Origin: Paracoccus maritimus | GTDB taxonomy: Bacteria > Pseudomonadota > Alphaproteobacteria > Rhodobacterales > Rhodobacteraceae | Length of the DNA: 64,000 nucleotides | Reading direction: 5' to 3' | Assembly: GCF_025195095.1 (NCBI RefSeq) | Contig: NZ_JANAVZ010000007.1 | Location: 165,016 to 229,015, forward strand | Part shown: positions 45,452-55,225 of the stretch, piece by piece | How the letters are laid out: each line of letters opens with the position of its first letter | Numbering within the stretch: the first letter of the stretch is position 1 | Made by a program: the position numbers and the translations under genes | Notes under the pieces: generated by a model | Told to the model about the DNA's origin: nothing | Seen by the model: the letters and a program-made list of their open reading frames with translations, nothing else | Databases searched by the model: none

Positions 45452-46171
45452 ATGGCGAAGATCAGACTGTTCATAGATCACCCCTTGGCGTCGGGACAAG
45501 ACGTGCTCCTGATTCCGGCGCAGGCACATTATCTATCGGGCGTCATGCGGCTGAAGCCGGGCGACGGAATCACGATCTTCAACGGCAGGGATGGCGAATG
45601 GTCCGCACTGATCACGTCTGCCGGCAAGCGCGGCGGCCATATCGAGGTTCAGGAACAGACCGCGCCGCAGCGTGACCCGCCCGATCTTTGGCTGATCTTC
45701 GCACCGATCAAGAAGGCGAGGACGGATTTCATCGTCGAGAAGGCGACCGAGATGGGGGCTGCGCGTATCGTGCCGGTGCAGACCGATTTTACCAACGCGG
45801 AACGCATTCGTCAGGACCGGTTGCAGGCGCATGCCGTCGAGGCCGCGGAACAATGTGGCGGCACCTTCGTCCCGCCGGTCGAGGATCTGTCGCCGCTGTC
45901 GCGTCTGCTGGATGGCTGGGATCCGTCTCGCTCGATCCTCTGGGCGGACGAGGCGATGGCCGGACCGGCCCAGACCCTGGCGGGCCTGTCCCGAGGACGA
46001 TGGGCGATTCTGATCGGGCCGGAAGGCGGTTTCTCGGATGCAGAGCGCAACCGTCTTTCGCGGCTGCGCCATGTGACGCGCATAAGCCTTGGTCCGCGCG
46101 TCCTGCGCGCCGATACGGCCGCTGTCGCCGCGCTGACATTGTGGCAGGCTGCCTTGGGTGATTGGTCATGA
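45452..46171 (+). CDS. rsmE: 16S rRNA (uracil(1498)-N(3))-methyltransferase
   Basis: A 239-residue SPOUT methyltransferase. An N-terminal PUA-like region (AKIRLFIDHPLASGQDVLL) is followed by the RsmE domain with KKARTDFIVEKATEMGAARI, RLQAHAVEAAEQCGG, and the knot motif ILIGPEGGFSDAERN and LGPRVLRADTAAVAAL. It methylates U1498 of 16S rRNA. It diverges from ubiA with a very short spacer. Confidence 0.95.
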   Translation: MAKIRLFIDHPLASGQDVLLIPAQAHYLSGVMRLKPGDGITIFNGRDGEWSALITSAGKRGGHIEVQEQTAPQRDPPDLWLIFAPIKKARTDFIVEKATEMGAARIVPVQTDFTNAERIRQDRLQAHAVEAAEQCGGTFVPPVEDLSPLSRLLDGWDPSRSILWADEAMAGPAQTLAGLSRGRWAILIGPEGGFSDAERNRLSRLRHVTRISLGPRVLRADTAAVAALTLWQAALGDWS

Positions 46172-46339
46172 TCCGGGATCAAGGTTGGCGCTAACGCCAG
46201 CCTCGGCCGTGGGTTATGACGATGCTGCAATGCGGCGTTGACTTTTTCCGGGGATGTATCCGGTGCGGCATGGACCTAGATTCATTTGCGTGGAAGGGCC
46301 GCGGATGGGCCGCGCCCGGAACGCAAAGGAAACGTTGAC

Positions 46340-46525
46340 ATGACCACCATCGCCCTGAACGAAGGTTTTGGCCTGAAGGAATTCTTCGCCGATCTGCGCG
46401 CCGATTTCGCCGACTGGCTCAAGCGCCGCGAGACGCGCGCCGAACTGAACCGCCTGAGCGAGCGCGAGCTGGAAGATATCGGCCTGAACCGTGCCGACAT
46501 TGACGGTGTTGTGGCCAGCATCTGA
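46340..46525 (+). CDS. DUF1127 mini-protein
   Basis: A 61-residue protein ending with the YjiS-like DUF1127 motif (LNRLSERELEDIGLNRADID) after a helical lysine/arginine-rich segment. Small DUF1127 proteins in alphaproteobacteria are linked to stress and phosphate or RNA-related regulation, but no general function is assigned. AAAGGA precedes the ATG at 46340; its own terminator follows. TTGACT at 46238-46243 is a possible -35, but no spaced -10 was found. Confidence 0.88.
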   Translation: MTTIALNEGFGLKEFFADLRADFADWLKRRETRAELNRLSERELEDIGLNRADIDGVVASI

Positions 46526-46558
46526 CATGTTGGACGCACGCAAGACCCAAGTCGACCG

Positions 46559-46591
46559 AACCCCCATTTGCCACGGCAACTGGGGGTTTTT
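46559..46591 (+). terminator. Rho-independent terminator of the first DUF1127 gene
   Basis: Stem aaccccca (46559-46566) and tgggggtt (46581-46588) with an inner tgcc/ggca extension, ending in a run of five T at 46587-46591. A classic intrinsic terminator. Confidence 0.9.
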
Positions 46592-46805
46592 CTTTGCTGC
46601 GCGGCAGTCTGGCGGCTGAGACGCCGACCGTCCCAGCATGACGTCGCGCTGACCGGTTTCATTTGCCCCGACAGAATGCGAATTCATGCATCCCACGCAT
46701 GCCGGCCTTGCTGGAATGTCCGTGGTTTTCTGCACCTGCACAATCTACATGCTGCCTTGTCAGAAACATGCCCATGAACCGGGCAACATGAGAATGGGTG
46801 AAAAG

Positions 46806-47000
46806 ATGTCCGCCATTGAAACGAACCGCAGCTTTGCTGTCGGAGGCCTTGGCAGCGTCGTTGCAAATCTTGTCTCGCTGCTGGCGTCCTGGAGCGATAC
46901 GCGCCGGACCCGCCGCGAACTGAGCGTTCTGTCGGACCGCGAGCTTGATGATATCGGGCTGTGCCGCGGCGACATCGAACGGATTGCGCGCGGCCACTGA
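46806..47000 (+). CDS. DUF1127 mini-protein, second copy
   Basis: A 64-residue paralogue of the gene 0.3 kb upstream, with the same C-terminal motif (LSVLSDRELDDIGLCRGDIE) and a hydrophobic serine-rich N-terminal helix. ATG at 46806 is chosen because GGGTGA lies five bases upstream; in-frame ATGs at 46788 and 46794 are possible. The 280-bp spacer between the two copies holds the first gene's terminator and no other gene that I can see. It has its own terminator. Confidence 0.85.
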   Translation: MSAIETNRSFAVGGLGSVVANLVSLLASWSDTRRTRRELSVLSDRELDDIGLCRGDIERIARGH

Positions 47001-47028
47001 GGCCATCGCCACCAGACCAGACGAGACG

Positions 47029-47058
47029 AACCCCCGAGCGGTCGCTGCGGGGGTTTTT
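47029..47058 (+). terminator. Rho-independent terminator of the second DUF1127 gene
   Basis: Stem aacccccg (47029-47036) and cgggggtt (47048-47055) with an inner agcg/cgct pair, followed by T-run tttttcttttt. It also lies at the end of the convergent priA gene. Confidence 0.9.
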
Positions 47059-47074
47059 CTTTTTGACTCGGGCC

Positions 47075-49279
47075 TCACAGGAAGCTTTGCGGATCGATGT
47101 CGATCGCCAGCCGCAGGTTCGCGGGCAGCCGGTGCGGCGCCAGCCAGTCGGCGATCGCAGATTGTACGGGGGCTTGTCGCGGTGCGTGGATCAGCATCCG
47201 CATCCGGTGCCTGCCCCTGATCCGCGCGATGGGCGCTGGCGCCGGCCCCCATAATTCGGCACCGGCATCCTCTAACGGGGTCGCATTGGCGGCCAGGTGC
47301 CGCGCGAAATCGCTGACCACCGTCAGATCCGGATGCGACAGGATGATCCCCGCAAGCCTTCCGAAGGGTGGCATGCCGGTCGCCTGTCGGCCTGCGGCCT
47401 CGGCGTCCCAGAACGATTCGTCCTGCCCCGAGATGATGGCACGGATCACCGGATGATCGGGCTGATGGGTCTGCAGCAACGCGATCCCCGGGGCCTGTCC
47501 CGACTGACGCCCCGCGCGGCCAGCAACCTGACGCATCAGCTGGAACGATCGCTCGGCGGCGCGCAGATCCGCCCCCTGCAGCCCCAGATCGGCGTCGATC
47601 ACGCCCACCAGCGTCAGACGCGGGAAATTGTGACCCTTCGCTACGATCTGGGTGCCGATTATGATGTCCGTATCGCCCGCCGCGATCTGTGCGATGGTTT
47701 CCTTCAGCGCGCGGGCCGAATGGAACAGGTCGGACGACAGCACCGTGGCCTTGGCTTCGGGAAATCGCGCGGCGACCTCTTCGGCGATGCGTTCCACACC
47801 GGGGCCGACCGGGGCCAGTTTCCCCTCCACGCCGCAGGACGGGCAGGCGTCCGGGATCGCACGTGTTTCGCCGCATTGGTGGCACACAAGGCGGTTCTGG
47901 AACCGGTGTTCCACCATCCGGGCGTCGCATTGGTGGCAGCCGATCTGCTCGCCGCAGGCGCGGCACACGGTTACAGGTGCGAAGCCACGGCGGTTGAGGA
48001 ACAGAAGCGATTGTTCGCCCTTCTCCAGACGCGCCCGCACGGCATTTTCAAGTGTGGGCGAAATCCACCGACCAGAGGGCATGTCTTCGGCCCTCAAATC
48101 GATCGCGGCCATGTCTGGCAGTTCCGCCTCGCCGTATCGGCTGCGCAGGTCAAGCCGGGTATATTTGCCGCTGGTGGCGTTTACCCAGCTTTCAAGGCTG
48201 GGCGTCGCCGAGGCCAGCACCACATGCGCGCTTGTGATCGAGGCACGCAGCACTGCCATGTCGCGGGCGCTGTAGAACACGACATCTTCCTGCTTGTAGC
48301 TGCTGTCATGTTCTTCATCGACGACGATCAGCCCAAGATCGCGGAACGGCAGAAACAGGGCGGATCGCGCGCCGACGACAAGGCCGACTTCGCCCCGGCC
48401 TGCCATGTGCCACAGGCGCCGCCGTTCGGTTCTGGTGATGCCGCTGTGCCATTCGCCGGGGCGCGCGCCGAATCGCGCCTCGACCCTGTCCAGAAATTCG
48501 GCCGACAGCGCGATTTCAGGCAGCAGCACCAGCGCCTGCCGGCCGCGCGCCATGCATTCCGCCACGGCCTCCAGATAGACCTCGGTCTTGCCGGAACCGG
48601 TCACGCCGCGCAGCAAGGTCGTGCCATAGCTGCCCTCGCGGATCGCGGCGCGCAGGGTATTGGCGGCGGCTTCTTGATCCGGGGCCAACGGCTTGCCGGG
48701 CAGGGACGGATCAAGGCGCGGATAGGGCGTGTCGCGCGGCGCCTCGATCTCGGCCAGCGCGCCTTGCGCCACAAGGCCCTTGACGACCGAGGTGCCGACG
48801 CCGGCAAGCTGGGCCAGTTCCGATGGCGCAAAGCTGGCCCCGCCATGATCGGCGATCACGTCCAGCACGCGCTGGCGTGCCTCGGTCATGCGCTGCGGGG
48901 CACCGGTGCCGGGAACGATCACGCGACGGGCGGCCGGGGGTTGGTCCAGATCCGGGGCACGGGTCGCCATGCGCAGCATCAAAGGGGGCGCGGTCAGCGT
49001 ATAGTCCGCCGCGCGGGTCAGGAATTCCAGAAATCCGGGCTGAAAGGGTTCGGCATCAAGCACCTTGGCCACGGGGCGCAGCTTCGCCAGGTCGAAATCG
49101 CCCGTCCCGTCGCCCCAGACCAGGCCCAGCACGCGTCGCGGCCCCAGCGGCACCAAGACAAGCTGACCTTGCCGGACGCCCTGTTCGGGCGCCAGATAGT
49201 CCAGAACACCCACGGGTTCGCAGGTCAGCACGGCGATCCGGGTGCGGGCAGGGAAGAAGGCGGGCAGGTTGTCACGCAT
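47075..49279 (-). CDS. priA: primosomal protein N' (replication restart helicase)
   Basis: PriA reloads the replisome at stalled forks. The 734-residue protein has an N-terminal 3'-DNA-binding region, the helicase Walker A LLRGVTGSGKTEVYLEA, Walker B IVVDEEHDSSYKQED, and a complete zinc-binding insertion with CRACGEQIGCHQC and CHQCGETRAIPDACPSC (eight cysteines). The C-terminal helicase motif QLMRQVAGRAGR is intact. Length is normal. Confidence 0.96.
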   Translation of the reverse strand: MRDNLPAFFPARTRIAVLTCEPVGVLDYLAPEQGVRQGQLVLVPLGPRRVLGLVWGDGTGDFDLAKLRPVAKVLDAEPFQPGFLEFLTRAADYTLTAPPLMLRMATRAPDLDQPPAARRVIVPGTGAPQRMTEARQRVLDVIADHGGASFAPSELAQLAGVGTSVVKGLVAQGALAEIEAPRDTPYPRLDPSLPGKPLAPDQEAAANTLRAAIREGSYGTTLLRGVTGSGKTEVYLEAVAECMARGRQALVLLPEIALSAEFLDRVEARFGARPGEWHSGITRTERRRLWHMAGRGEVGLVVGARSALFLPFRDLGLIVVDEEHDSSYKQEDVVFYSARDMAVLRASITSAHVVLASATPSLESWVNATSGKYTRLDLRSRYGEAELPDMAAIDLRAEDMPSGRWISPTLENAVRARLEKGEQSLLFLNRRGFAPVTVCRACGEQIGCHQCDARMVEHRFQNRLVCHQCGETRAIPDACPSCGVEGKLAPVGPGVERIAEEVAARFPEAKATVLSSDLFHSARALKETIAQIAAGDTDIIIGTQIVAKGHNFPRLTLVGVIDADLGLQGADLRAAERSFQLMRQVAGRAGRQSGQAPGIALLQTHQPDHPVIRAIISGQDESFWDAEAAGRQATGMPPFGRLAGIILSHPDLTVVSDFARHLAANATPLEDAGAELWGPAPAPIARIRGRHRMRMLIHAPRQAPVQSAIADWLAPHRLPANLRLAIDIDPQSFL

Positions 49280-49384
49280 CGGCCCAGATAAAGACGCGCG
49301 CCGGGCGCGGTTGCAAGGCCCCCGGCGTGGGGGTGGTAGATCTTTCTGTTTCCCTTGTGTCGCGGACTTACGGCTAGGGAAGTT

Positions 49385-50029
49385 ATGCCGGGCATGTTAA
49401 ACTTTTTTTTGCGGAACCCCGACCGGAAATGGATCTTCACCATGGATCTTGCGGCTCTTCGATGCATGTCGGCTTCAGGCGCGCTGGCGTTCTGGCTTGC
49501 GGCGTGGCCGCTGCCGGGACATGCCAACGAAGATCCCGACGTGATCAACGTCATGGATGGCAACATGACCTATCCGATGCGGCTGGCGCTGAAGAACGGC
49601 ACCGACAAGCCGGCGGTCTTCGCGCTGATCGAGGATACCTGCATTGAAGGCGCTCCACCCTATTTCACCGTCAATCCGGGCGAGACTTGGTCTGCTACGG
49701 TCATCCAGCGGCACTACGATCAGGGCGTGGACAACTGCTATGCGACGCCGCATGGCATCACCTATCAGGATGCCAACAATCTGGCGAACACCTTCAGCGT
49801 GCGCCAGTTTGACAATTCGGGCGACCCGAACTGCTATGACATCAAGTTCAACATCGTTTTCTGGATCAATCAGGCCGTTTGTCCGGTCATGACGGGCATG
49901 ATCGCCGGTCCCGTCTCGACCCTGACCCAGCCGGATCGAATCACCGGCCGGCCGGGACGGGTGACCGACTGCCCCGGAGGCATGGACTGGTGCATCGGCG
50001 TCGGCTTCGGCTTCTACCTGTCTCCCTGA
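49385..50029 (+). CDS. secreted protein of unknown function
   Basis: I do not recognise this family. The protein of up to 214 residues carries an export signal (SGALAFWLAAWPLPGHA, cleaved before NEDPD) and about seven cysteines, suggesting a disulfide-stabilised periplasmic or extracellular domain (EDTCIEGAPPYFTVNPGETW; SGDPNCYDIKFNIVFW). ATG at 49385 follows GGGAAG but gives a long n-region; ATG at 49442 puts the signal peptide directly at the N-terminus and may be real. It stands alone between priA and the transaldolase gene. Confidence 0.7.
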   Translation: MPGMLNFFLRNPDRKWIFTMDLAALRCMSASGALAFWLAAWPLPGHANEDPDVINVMDGNMTYPMRLALKNGTDKPAVFALIEDTCIEGAPPYFTVNPGETWSATVIQRHYDQGVDNCYATPHGITYQDANNLANTFSVRQFDNSGDPNCYDIKFNIVFWINQAVCPVMTGMIAGPVSTLTQPDRITGRPGRVTDCPGGMDWCIGVGFGFYLSP

Positions 50030-50150
50030 CCGCGGGATCCGCGCGTGATCGCCGATCCCGGCAGCTTCCCTCCGCATCCGGGCTTACCCCTTTCCGGGTT
50101 CCATGTTTTGCGCTATCACCCCAGCGAAACCGCCTAAGAGGAGCCGGGCC

Positions 50151-50804
50151 ATGAAATTCTTCGTCGATACCGCCGATGTGGACGCAATCCGCGAACTGAA
50201 CGACCTGGGCATGGTGGACGGTGTGACCACCAACCCATCGCTGATCCTGAAGGCCGGACGCAACATCGAAGAGGTGACCCGCGAGATCTGCGAAATGGTC
50301 GACGGTCCCGTGTCCGCCGAGGTCGTGGCCGACAAGGCCGAAGACATGATCCGCGAGGGCAAGCATCTGGCGAAGATCGCCGACAACATCACCGTCAAGG
50401 TTCCGCTGACCTGGGACGGACTGAAAGCCTGCCGGGCGCTGTCGAATGACGGCCACATGGTCAACGTGACGCTGTGCTTCAGCCCCGCCCAGGCCATTCT
50501 GGCCGCCAAGGCCGGTGCGACCTTCATCAGCCCGTTCATCGGCCGCCTTGACGACATTCATCTGGACGGCGTTGAACTGATCGCCGATATCCGCGAGATC
50601 TATGACAATTACGGCTACGAGACGCAGATCCTTGCGGCCTCGATCCGGACGGTGAACCACATCATCGAGGTCGGCAAGATCGGCACCGACGTGATCACCT
50701 CGCCCCCTGCCGTCATCAAGTCGATGGCAAAGCACATCTTGACGGACAAGGGGCTTGAGCAGTTCACTTCGGACTGGGCAAAGACCGGTCAGAAGATCGG
50801 CTGA
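50151..50804 (+). CDS. fsa: transaldolase, small FSA/TalC type
   Basis: A 217-residue class I aldolase of the small transaldolase/fructose-6-phosphate aldolase group. [20 protein letters not shown] and [16 protein letters not shown] open the barrel; the Schiff-base lysine is in [16 protein letters not shown]. These enzymes act either as transaldolase in the pentose phosphate pathway or as aldolase; sequence does not decide. AAGAGGAG precedes the ATG at 50151. Confidence 0.93.
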   Translation: MKFFVDTADVDAIRELNDLGMVDGVTTNPSLILKAGRNIEEVTREICEMVDGPVSAEVVADKAEDMIREGKHLAKIADNITVKVPLTWDGLKACRALSNDGHMVNVTLCFSPAQAILAAKAGATFISPFIGRLDDIHLDGVELIADIREIYDNYGYETQILAASIRTVNHIIEVGKIGTDVITSPPAVIKSMAKHILTDKGLEQFTSDWAKTGQKIG

Positions 50805-50837
50805 CACAAGCCGCGACAGGCGGCGGAAAGGGGCAGG

Positions 50838-51539
50838 ATGACCGCCGAACCGAAGGAAGAAACCGGGCTTGATCCGGCAATGCGGGAAAAGCTGCTGGCC
50901 GATCCCGCGGCCATTCTTGGTGATCGCGATGTCATGCGCGCGCTGGTTGCCGCGCGCGAGGCCGAGATCGGCGACAACGTGATCGACATTCGCGGCCGTG
51001 CGATGGAGGCGCTTGAACATCGCTTGGACAGGCTGGAATCGCAGCATGAAAGCGTGATCGCCGCCGCCTATGACAATCAGTCGGGAACGGCGGTGGTGCA
51101 TCGCGCGGTGATCGGTCTGCTGGAAGCCGCCGATCTGACCGATTTCATCGACAGCCTTCAGGCCGATATCGCGCCGCTTCTTCGGATCGAGACGCTTCGC
51201 CTGGTGATCGAGGCCGATCCCGTCATCCCCAATCTTCCGGAAGACGTGGTCATTGCGCCCGAAGGCGCCGTGGGCCGTATCATCGCAGCAGGGCGTCGCG
51301 CGCCGCGTGGCGACGACATCGTGCTGCGTCCTGCCTCTCCGATCACGCAGCCGATTCATGGCCGTTCGGTCACGTCCGAGGCGCTGCTGCCGCTGGATCT
51401 GGGGGCGCGTCATCCGCGCGCCCTGCTGGTCATGGGCAGTGCCGACGGCAACCGCTTTGCGCCCGCGCACGGCACCGATCTGCTGCGCTTCTTCGGGCAG
51501 GTCTTTCGCCTGGTGCTGCTGGCCAAACTGCGGTCATGA
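50838..51539 (+). CDS. DUF484 family protein
   Basis: A 233-residue DUF484 protein, GAF-like in its second half. FLADP-type start region ([20 protein letters not shown]), then a short coiled coil ([20 protein letters not shown]), and a C-terminal GAF-like domain ([20 protein letters not shown] with [14 protein letters not shown]). It overlaps xerC by four bases; the same linkage occurs in E. coli. Function unknown, perhaps related to recombination. Confidence 0.9.
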   Translation: MTAEPKEETGLDPAMREKLLADPAAILGDRDVMRALVAAREAEIGDNVIDIRGRAMEALEHRLDRLESQHESVIAAAYDNQSGTAVVHRAVIGLLEAADLTDFIDSLQADIAPLLRIETLRLVIEADPVIPNLPEDVVIAPEGAVGRIIAAGRRAPRGDDIVLRPASPITQPIHGRSVTSEALLPLDLGARHPRALLVMGSADGNRFAPAHGTDLLRFFGQVFRLVLLAKLRS

Positions 51540-52471
51540 GCGGTCCCAGCCCGCTGGCCCTTGCACCCGCGACGGCGGACGCGCTGGCACGCTGGCTGGA
51601 GGTCGAGGCCGCCACGCGCGACCGCTCGCCCCACACGATCACCGCCTATCGTGCCGACCTGCTGGCCTTTCTGTCGTTTCTGGGCGGTCATCACGGTGAA
51701 GCCGCGACCCCGAAAACGCTTGGCGACCTGCGGCAGGCCGACATGCGCGCATTTGCGGCTGCCGAACGCGCGCGGGGTCTGGGCGCGCGGTCACTGGCCC
51801 GGCGGCAATCCGCGGTGCGCAGCTTTCTGCGCTGGCTTTCAGATCGCGAGGGCCATGATCTCAGCGCCGCACTGGCGGCGCGCAGCCCGAAATACGCGCG
51901 GTCCTTACCCCGCCCGCTGACCCCCGATCAGGCCCGGCAGGCGTTGGAGATGGTGTCGGTCGGTCATGACACGCCCTGGGTCGCCGCCCGCGACGTCGCG
52001 GTGATGACGCTGCTGTGGGGTTGCGGATTGCGGATATCCGAGGCGCTGTCGCTGAACGGTGCGGACTGGCCGTTTCGCGACAGCCTGACGATCACCGGCA
52101 AGGGCGGCAAACAGCGCAATGTGCCGATGCTGCCGGTCGCGCGCGATGCGGTCGCGGCCTATCTTGCGCAGTGCCCATGGCGACAGGCGCCGGATCAGCC
52201 GCTGTTTCGCGGGATGCGCGGCGGCCGGCTGGGGGGCGATCAGATCGCCGCGGCGCTGCGTCGGGCCCGCGCCGCATTGGGTCTGCCGCCTTCGGCGACC
52301 CCTCACGCGCTGCGCCATTCCTTCGCGACCCATCTGCTGGCCGCCGGCGGCGATCTGCGCACCATTCAGGAACTTCTGGGTCATTCCAGCCTGTCCACGA
52401 CGCAGGTCTATACCGGTGTTGACGACGTCCGTCTGATGGCTGTCTATCGCGCGGCGCATCCGCGCGGATAG
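51536..52471 (+). CDS. xerC: tyrosine recombinase XerC
   Basis: XerC with XerD resolves chromosome dimers at dif. The 311-residue protein has a core-binding N-domain ([19 protein letters not shown]) and catalytic residues Arg in [15 protein letters not shown], Lys in [11 protein letters not shown], His-x-x-Arg in [12 protein letters not shown], His in LGHSSLSTT, and the nucleophile Tyr in [11 protein letters not shown]. It starts inside DUF484, as is usual for XerC, and no adjacent dif or integron element points to a mobile recombinase. Confidence 0.93.
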   Translation: MSGPSPLALAPATADALARWLEVEAATRDRSPHTITAYRADLLAFLSFLGGHHGEAATPKTLGDLRQADMRAFAAAERARGLGARSLARRQSAVRSFLRWLSDREGHDLSAALAARSPKYARSLPRPLTPDQARQALEMVSVGHDTPWVAARDVAVMTLLWGCGLRISEALSLNGADWPFRDSLTITGKGGKQRNVPMLPVARDAVAAYLAQCPWRQAPDQPLFRGMRGGRLGGDQIAAALRRARAALGLPPSATPHALRHSFATHLLAAGGDLRTIQELLGHSSLSTTQVYTGVDDVRLMAVYRAAHPRG

Positions 52472-52504
52472 GGGCGATGCCGCGACAGGAGCAGGTGTTC
52501 CGCC

Positions 52505-53596
52505 TCAGTGTTGCACCTGAACTGGTGCCTCGGCCTCGGCGGCGCTCCGGTCGAAGATGCGATCACCGATCCATGCGCCGACGAAGAACATGACGGCAGC
52601 CAGCCACAGCGTTGCGTTGAAGACCGAGGTGCCGGTCAGGCCGGCACCGATCGCGCAGCCGCCTGCCAGCATCCCGCCAAAGCCCATCAGCGCGCCACCG
52701 CCCATCGAGCGCAACATCTGCGGCGCGTCGCGGTACCCCTCGAACCGCAATTCGCGTCCGGCCAGCGCACCCAGAAACGCGCCGATGAAAACGCCCGGGA
52801 TCAAGCCGATATCGAAACTGAGTCCAGCATCGGTGGTCAGCACCGCCATCGCGACCTGTGCCGACGGTCCGGCGAAGGTGGCCGATGTCACTGTTACCGG
52901 ATCGAACGCGACCTGCGACAAGGCATAGGTCAGCACCCAGCCAAGCGCGACGGCAAAACCCGCGCCGCAGGCCCAGATCAGCACGCGCGCCCCGGTCCTT
53001 GCCCGAACTGCCAACCAGATCGCCACCACCGCGAAGATCAGGCCGATCACCAGACCCGCCCGTTGTGGCAGGCCCGCCGCATCCAGCAGGTTCACGTTGC
53101 GTCCGCCCGGCGTCACCCATATCCCAGCCAGTGACTGGCGCAGCGGCGACAGCGCCCCCGACAGGGTCATCTGCGCGGTCAGCGCGAACACCATTCCCGC
53201 CGTGACCGTCCGCAGATTGCCGGTGCCCGCCAGCACCAGCAGCCGCCCCGAACAGCCCCGCGCCATCACCATGCCGATGCCGAACACCAGCCCGCCGATG
53301 ATTGCCCCCGACCAGCTTCCGGTGACCGACATGATGCGCGCGGTGTCGGGGCGGAACAGGCCCGCCATCTGCGCGCCCTGCACCCAGACCATCGCGGTCG
53401 AAAACGTCAGCAGCCAGATCGCCATCGCCCGGCCCGCGCGCCTTCGCGCGAATTCGACCGCGGCCGAACGCAGGCAGAATGCCGAACGCTGCGCCGCAAA
53501 TCCGAAGATGACGCCGATCAGCAGTCCGACCAGCAATGCGGTTGCAAGATCGCCGACACGCTCGGATATTCCGGTCAGAACTGTCAGCAGATCCAT
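52505..53596 (-). CDS. YeeE/YedE (TsuA-like) sulfur-compound transporter
   Basis: A 363-residue integral membrane protein with two homologous halves of the YeeE/YedE family. Conserved cysteine motifs are in QRSAFCLRSAAVEF, VMARGCSGRLLVLAGTGNLR and MLAGGCAIGAGLTGTS, which in TsuA line the thiosulfate path. It could import thiosulfate. ATG at 53596 starts before the first membrane segment. It stands between xerC and msrA without obvious sulfur-gene neighbours other than sseA 12 kb away. Confidence 0.9.
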   Translation of the reverse strand: MDLLTVLTGISERVGDLATALLVGLLIGVIFGFAAQRSAFCLRSAAVEFARRRAGRAMAIWLLTFSTAMVWVQGAQMAGLFRPDTARIMSVTGSWSGAIIGGLVFGIGMVMARGCSGRLLVLAGTGNLRTVTAGMVFALTAQMTLSGALSPLRQSLAGIWVTPGGRNVNLLDAAGLPQRAGLVIGLIFAVVAIWLAVRARTGARVLIWACGAGFAVALGWVLTYALSQVAFDPVTVTSATFAGPSAQVAMAVLTTDAGLSFDIGLIPGVFIGAFLGALAGRELRFEGYRDAPQMLRSMGGGALMGFGGMLAGGCAIGAGLTGTSVFNATLWLAAVMFFVGAWIGDRIFDRSAAEAEAPVQVQH

Positions 53597-53711
53597 CGCC
53601 TCACTCCGTCGTGTCCAGACGGTGATCAGCATGTCGTCTGCGGGACTGAATCTCAAGGCGAACCAAGCGACGCTTCGTGCGTTTCATGGTCAAGCAAACA
53701 AGGATCTCACG

Positions 53712-54290
53712 ATGACCACAACACATGCGATCTTCAACCGCCCGCTGGATGAGGAGATGCCGCAGGGCATGGATCAGGCGATTTTCGGAATGGGCTGCTA
53801 TTGGGGGCCCGAGCGGCTGTTCTGGCAGCAGCACGGCGTCTGGCTGACCCAAGTCGGTTTCGCGGGCGGCCAGACCGAAAACCCGACATACGATCAGGTG
53901 CGTGCGGGCGACACCGGGCATGCCGAGGTCGTGCGCGTGGTCTTCGACAGCTCGCTGATCAGCTATGACCATCTTCTGCAGATGTTCTGGGAAAACCACG
54001 ATCCCACGCAGGGGGACCGCCAAGGAAACGACGTAGGCAGCCAGTATCGCAGCCTGATCATGGTTTTCAACCACAGTCAGCGTGCGGCCGCCGAGGCGTC
54101 GAAGATCGATTACGGAAACCGACTTGCAGTCGAGGGGTTCGGGGCGATCACCACCCAAATCGTCGAAGAGGCCCCGTTCTGGCCGGCGCACGATGCGCAT
54201 CAGCAGTATCTGGAAAAGAATCCTGACGGTTATTGCGGGCTGAAGGGCACCGGGGTAGAGGCGTCCATGCCCAATCCGGACCCGATCTGA
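53712..54290 (+). CDS. msrA: peptide-methionine (S)-S-oxide reductase
   Basis: MsrA repairs S-sulfoxides of methionine. The 192-residue protein has the active site FGMGCYWGPERLFW with the nucleophilic cysteine, VGFAGGQTENPTYDQV, and DPTQGDRQGNDVGSQYRS. The C-terminal CGLKGTGV cysteine could be the resolving residue. The family normally has GCFW; here the second aromatic is Tyr (GCYWG), a known variant. Its TGA stop shares one base with the prmA start (TGATG). Confidence 0.93.
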   Translation: MTTTHAIFNRPLDEEMPQGMDQAIFGMGCYWGPERLFWQQHGVWLTQVGFAGGQTENPTYDQVRAGDTGHAEVVRVVFDSSLISYDHLLQMFWENHDPTQGDRQGNDVGSQYRSLIMVFNHSQRAAAEASKIDYGNRLAVEGFGAITTQIVEEAPFWPAHDAHQQYLEKNPDGYCGLKGTGVEASMPNPDPI

Positions 54291-55162
54291 TGCCGACATT
54301 CACCGCACTGACCCATCTTGCAGGCCAACCGCCCGCCCAGGCGCTGGCCGAAGCCTGCGAGGATCTGACACCCGAGCCCGTGGGCACCGGGATCTTCGAG
54401 ATCGAAGACGGGTCCAACCGGTGGGAGGTCGCGGCCTATTTCACCGAGACCCCCGACGAGGTTGCGCTGGCCCTGCTGGCCGCAGCATGGGGGGCAGAGC
54501 CTTTCGTCATCTCTGAATTGCCCGAGGTTGACTGGGTCGCGCATGTGCGCCGCGAACTGACCCCGGTCGAGGCAGGCCGGTTCTATGTCCATGGAAGCCA
54601 CGACATCGATCAGGTGCCTGACGGCGTCGAGGCATTGTGCATCGAGGCCGCGATGGCCTTCGGGACGGGTCATCACGGCACCACCAAGGGCTGCCTCGAG
54701 GCGCTGGACCGGTTGGCGAACGACGGATATCAGGCGCACCGGATCGCCGATATCGGCAGCGGCACCGCGGTTCTCGCCATGGGTGCGGCGCGGATCTGGC
54801 CGGTCACGGTACTGGCAGGCGATATCGATCGGGTCGCGGTGGACACCGCCGCGGCGAATGTGATCGCGAATGGTTTGGATGGCCGTGTCGAATGTGTCGA
54901 GGCCGCGGGCTTTGATCACCCGATGATCGAAAGGGCCGCGCCGTTCGATCTGGTCCTTGCCAATATCCTGAAACAGCCGCTGATCGACCTTGGCCCCGAT
55001 ATGGCGCGGCATGTCGCCGCCGGCGGCAAGATCATCCTGTCGGGAATCCTGACCACTCAGGGTCAGGACGTGATCGAGGCATATCAGGATCAGGGATTCG
55101 ACCTGGATCGCCGCGACGATCTGGGCGAGTGGACGACGTTGACCATGACCCGTCGCAGCTGA
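54290..55162 (+). CDS. prmA: ribosomal protein L11 methyltransferase
   Basis: A 290-residue class I SAM methyltransferase. The SAM motif is IADIGSGTAVLAMGAARIW, and the catalytic-region motif is LVLANILKQPLIDLGPDM. MAFGTGHHGTTKGCLEAL is typical of PrmA. It methylates ribosomal protein L11. Starting at 54290 it shares one base with msrA's stop; the in-frame upstream stretch is a shadow of that gene. Confidence 0.94.
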   Translation: MPTFTALTHLAGQPPAQALAEACEDLTPEPVGTGIFEIEDGSNRWEVAAYFTETPDEVALALLAAAWGAEPFVISELPEVDWVAHVRRELTPVEAGRFYVHGSHDIDQVPDGVEALCIEAAMAFGTGHHGTTKGCLEALDRLANDGYQAHRIADIGSGTAVLAMGAARIWPVTVLAGDIDRVAVDTAAANVIANGLDGRVECVEAAGFDHPMIERAAPFDLVLANILKQPLIDLGPDMARHVAAGGKIILSGILTTQGQDVIEAYQDQGFDLDRRDDLGEWTTLTMTRRS

Positions 55163-55225
55163 GCGGCCGACACGTGAAAGGCGCGGCCGTTTCCAGCCGC
55201 GCCCCGGTATGTATCCAAGCTGCTG

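Noticed and set aside
46238..46243. TTGACT as a promoter for the first DUF1127 gene
   Set aside because: No -10-like hexamer at 16-19 bp.
47297..49291. 664-codon open frame on the plus strand
   Set aside because: Antisense to priA, whose motifs are complete; no domain on the plus strand.
51536..52471. Tyrosine recombinase as a sign of an integrated element
   Set aside because: It is the housekeeping XerC: overlaps DUF484 in a conserved neighbourhood and has no attachment repeats nearby.
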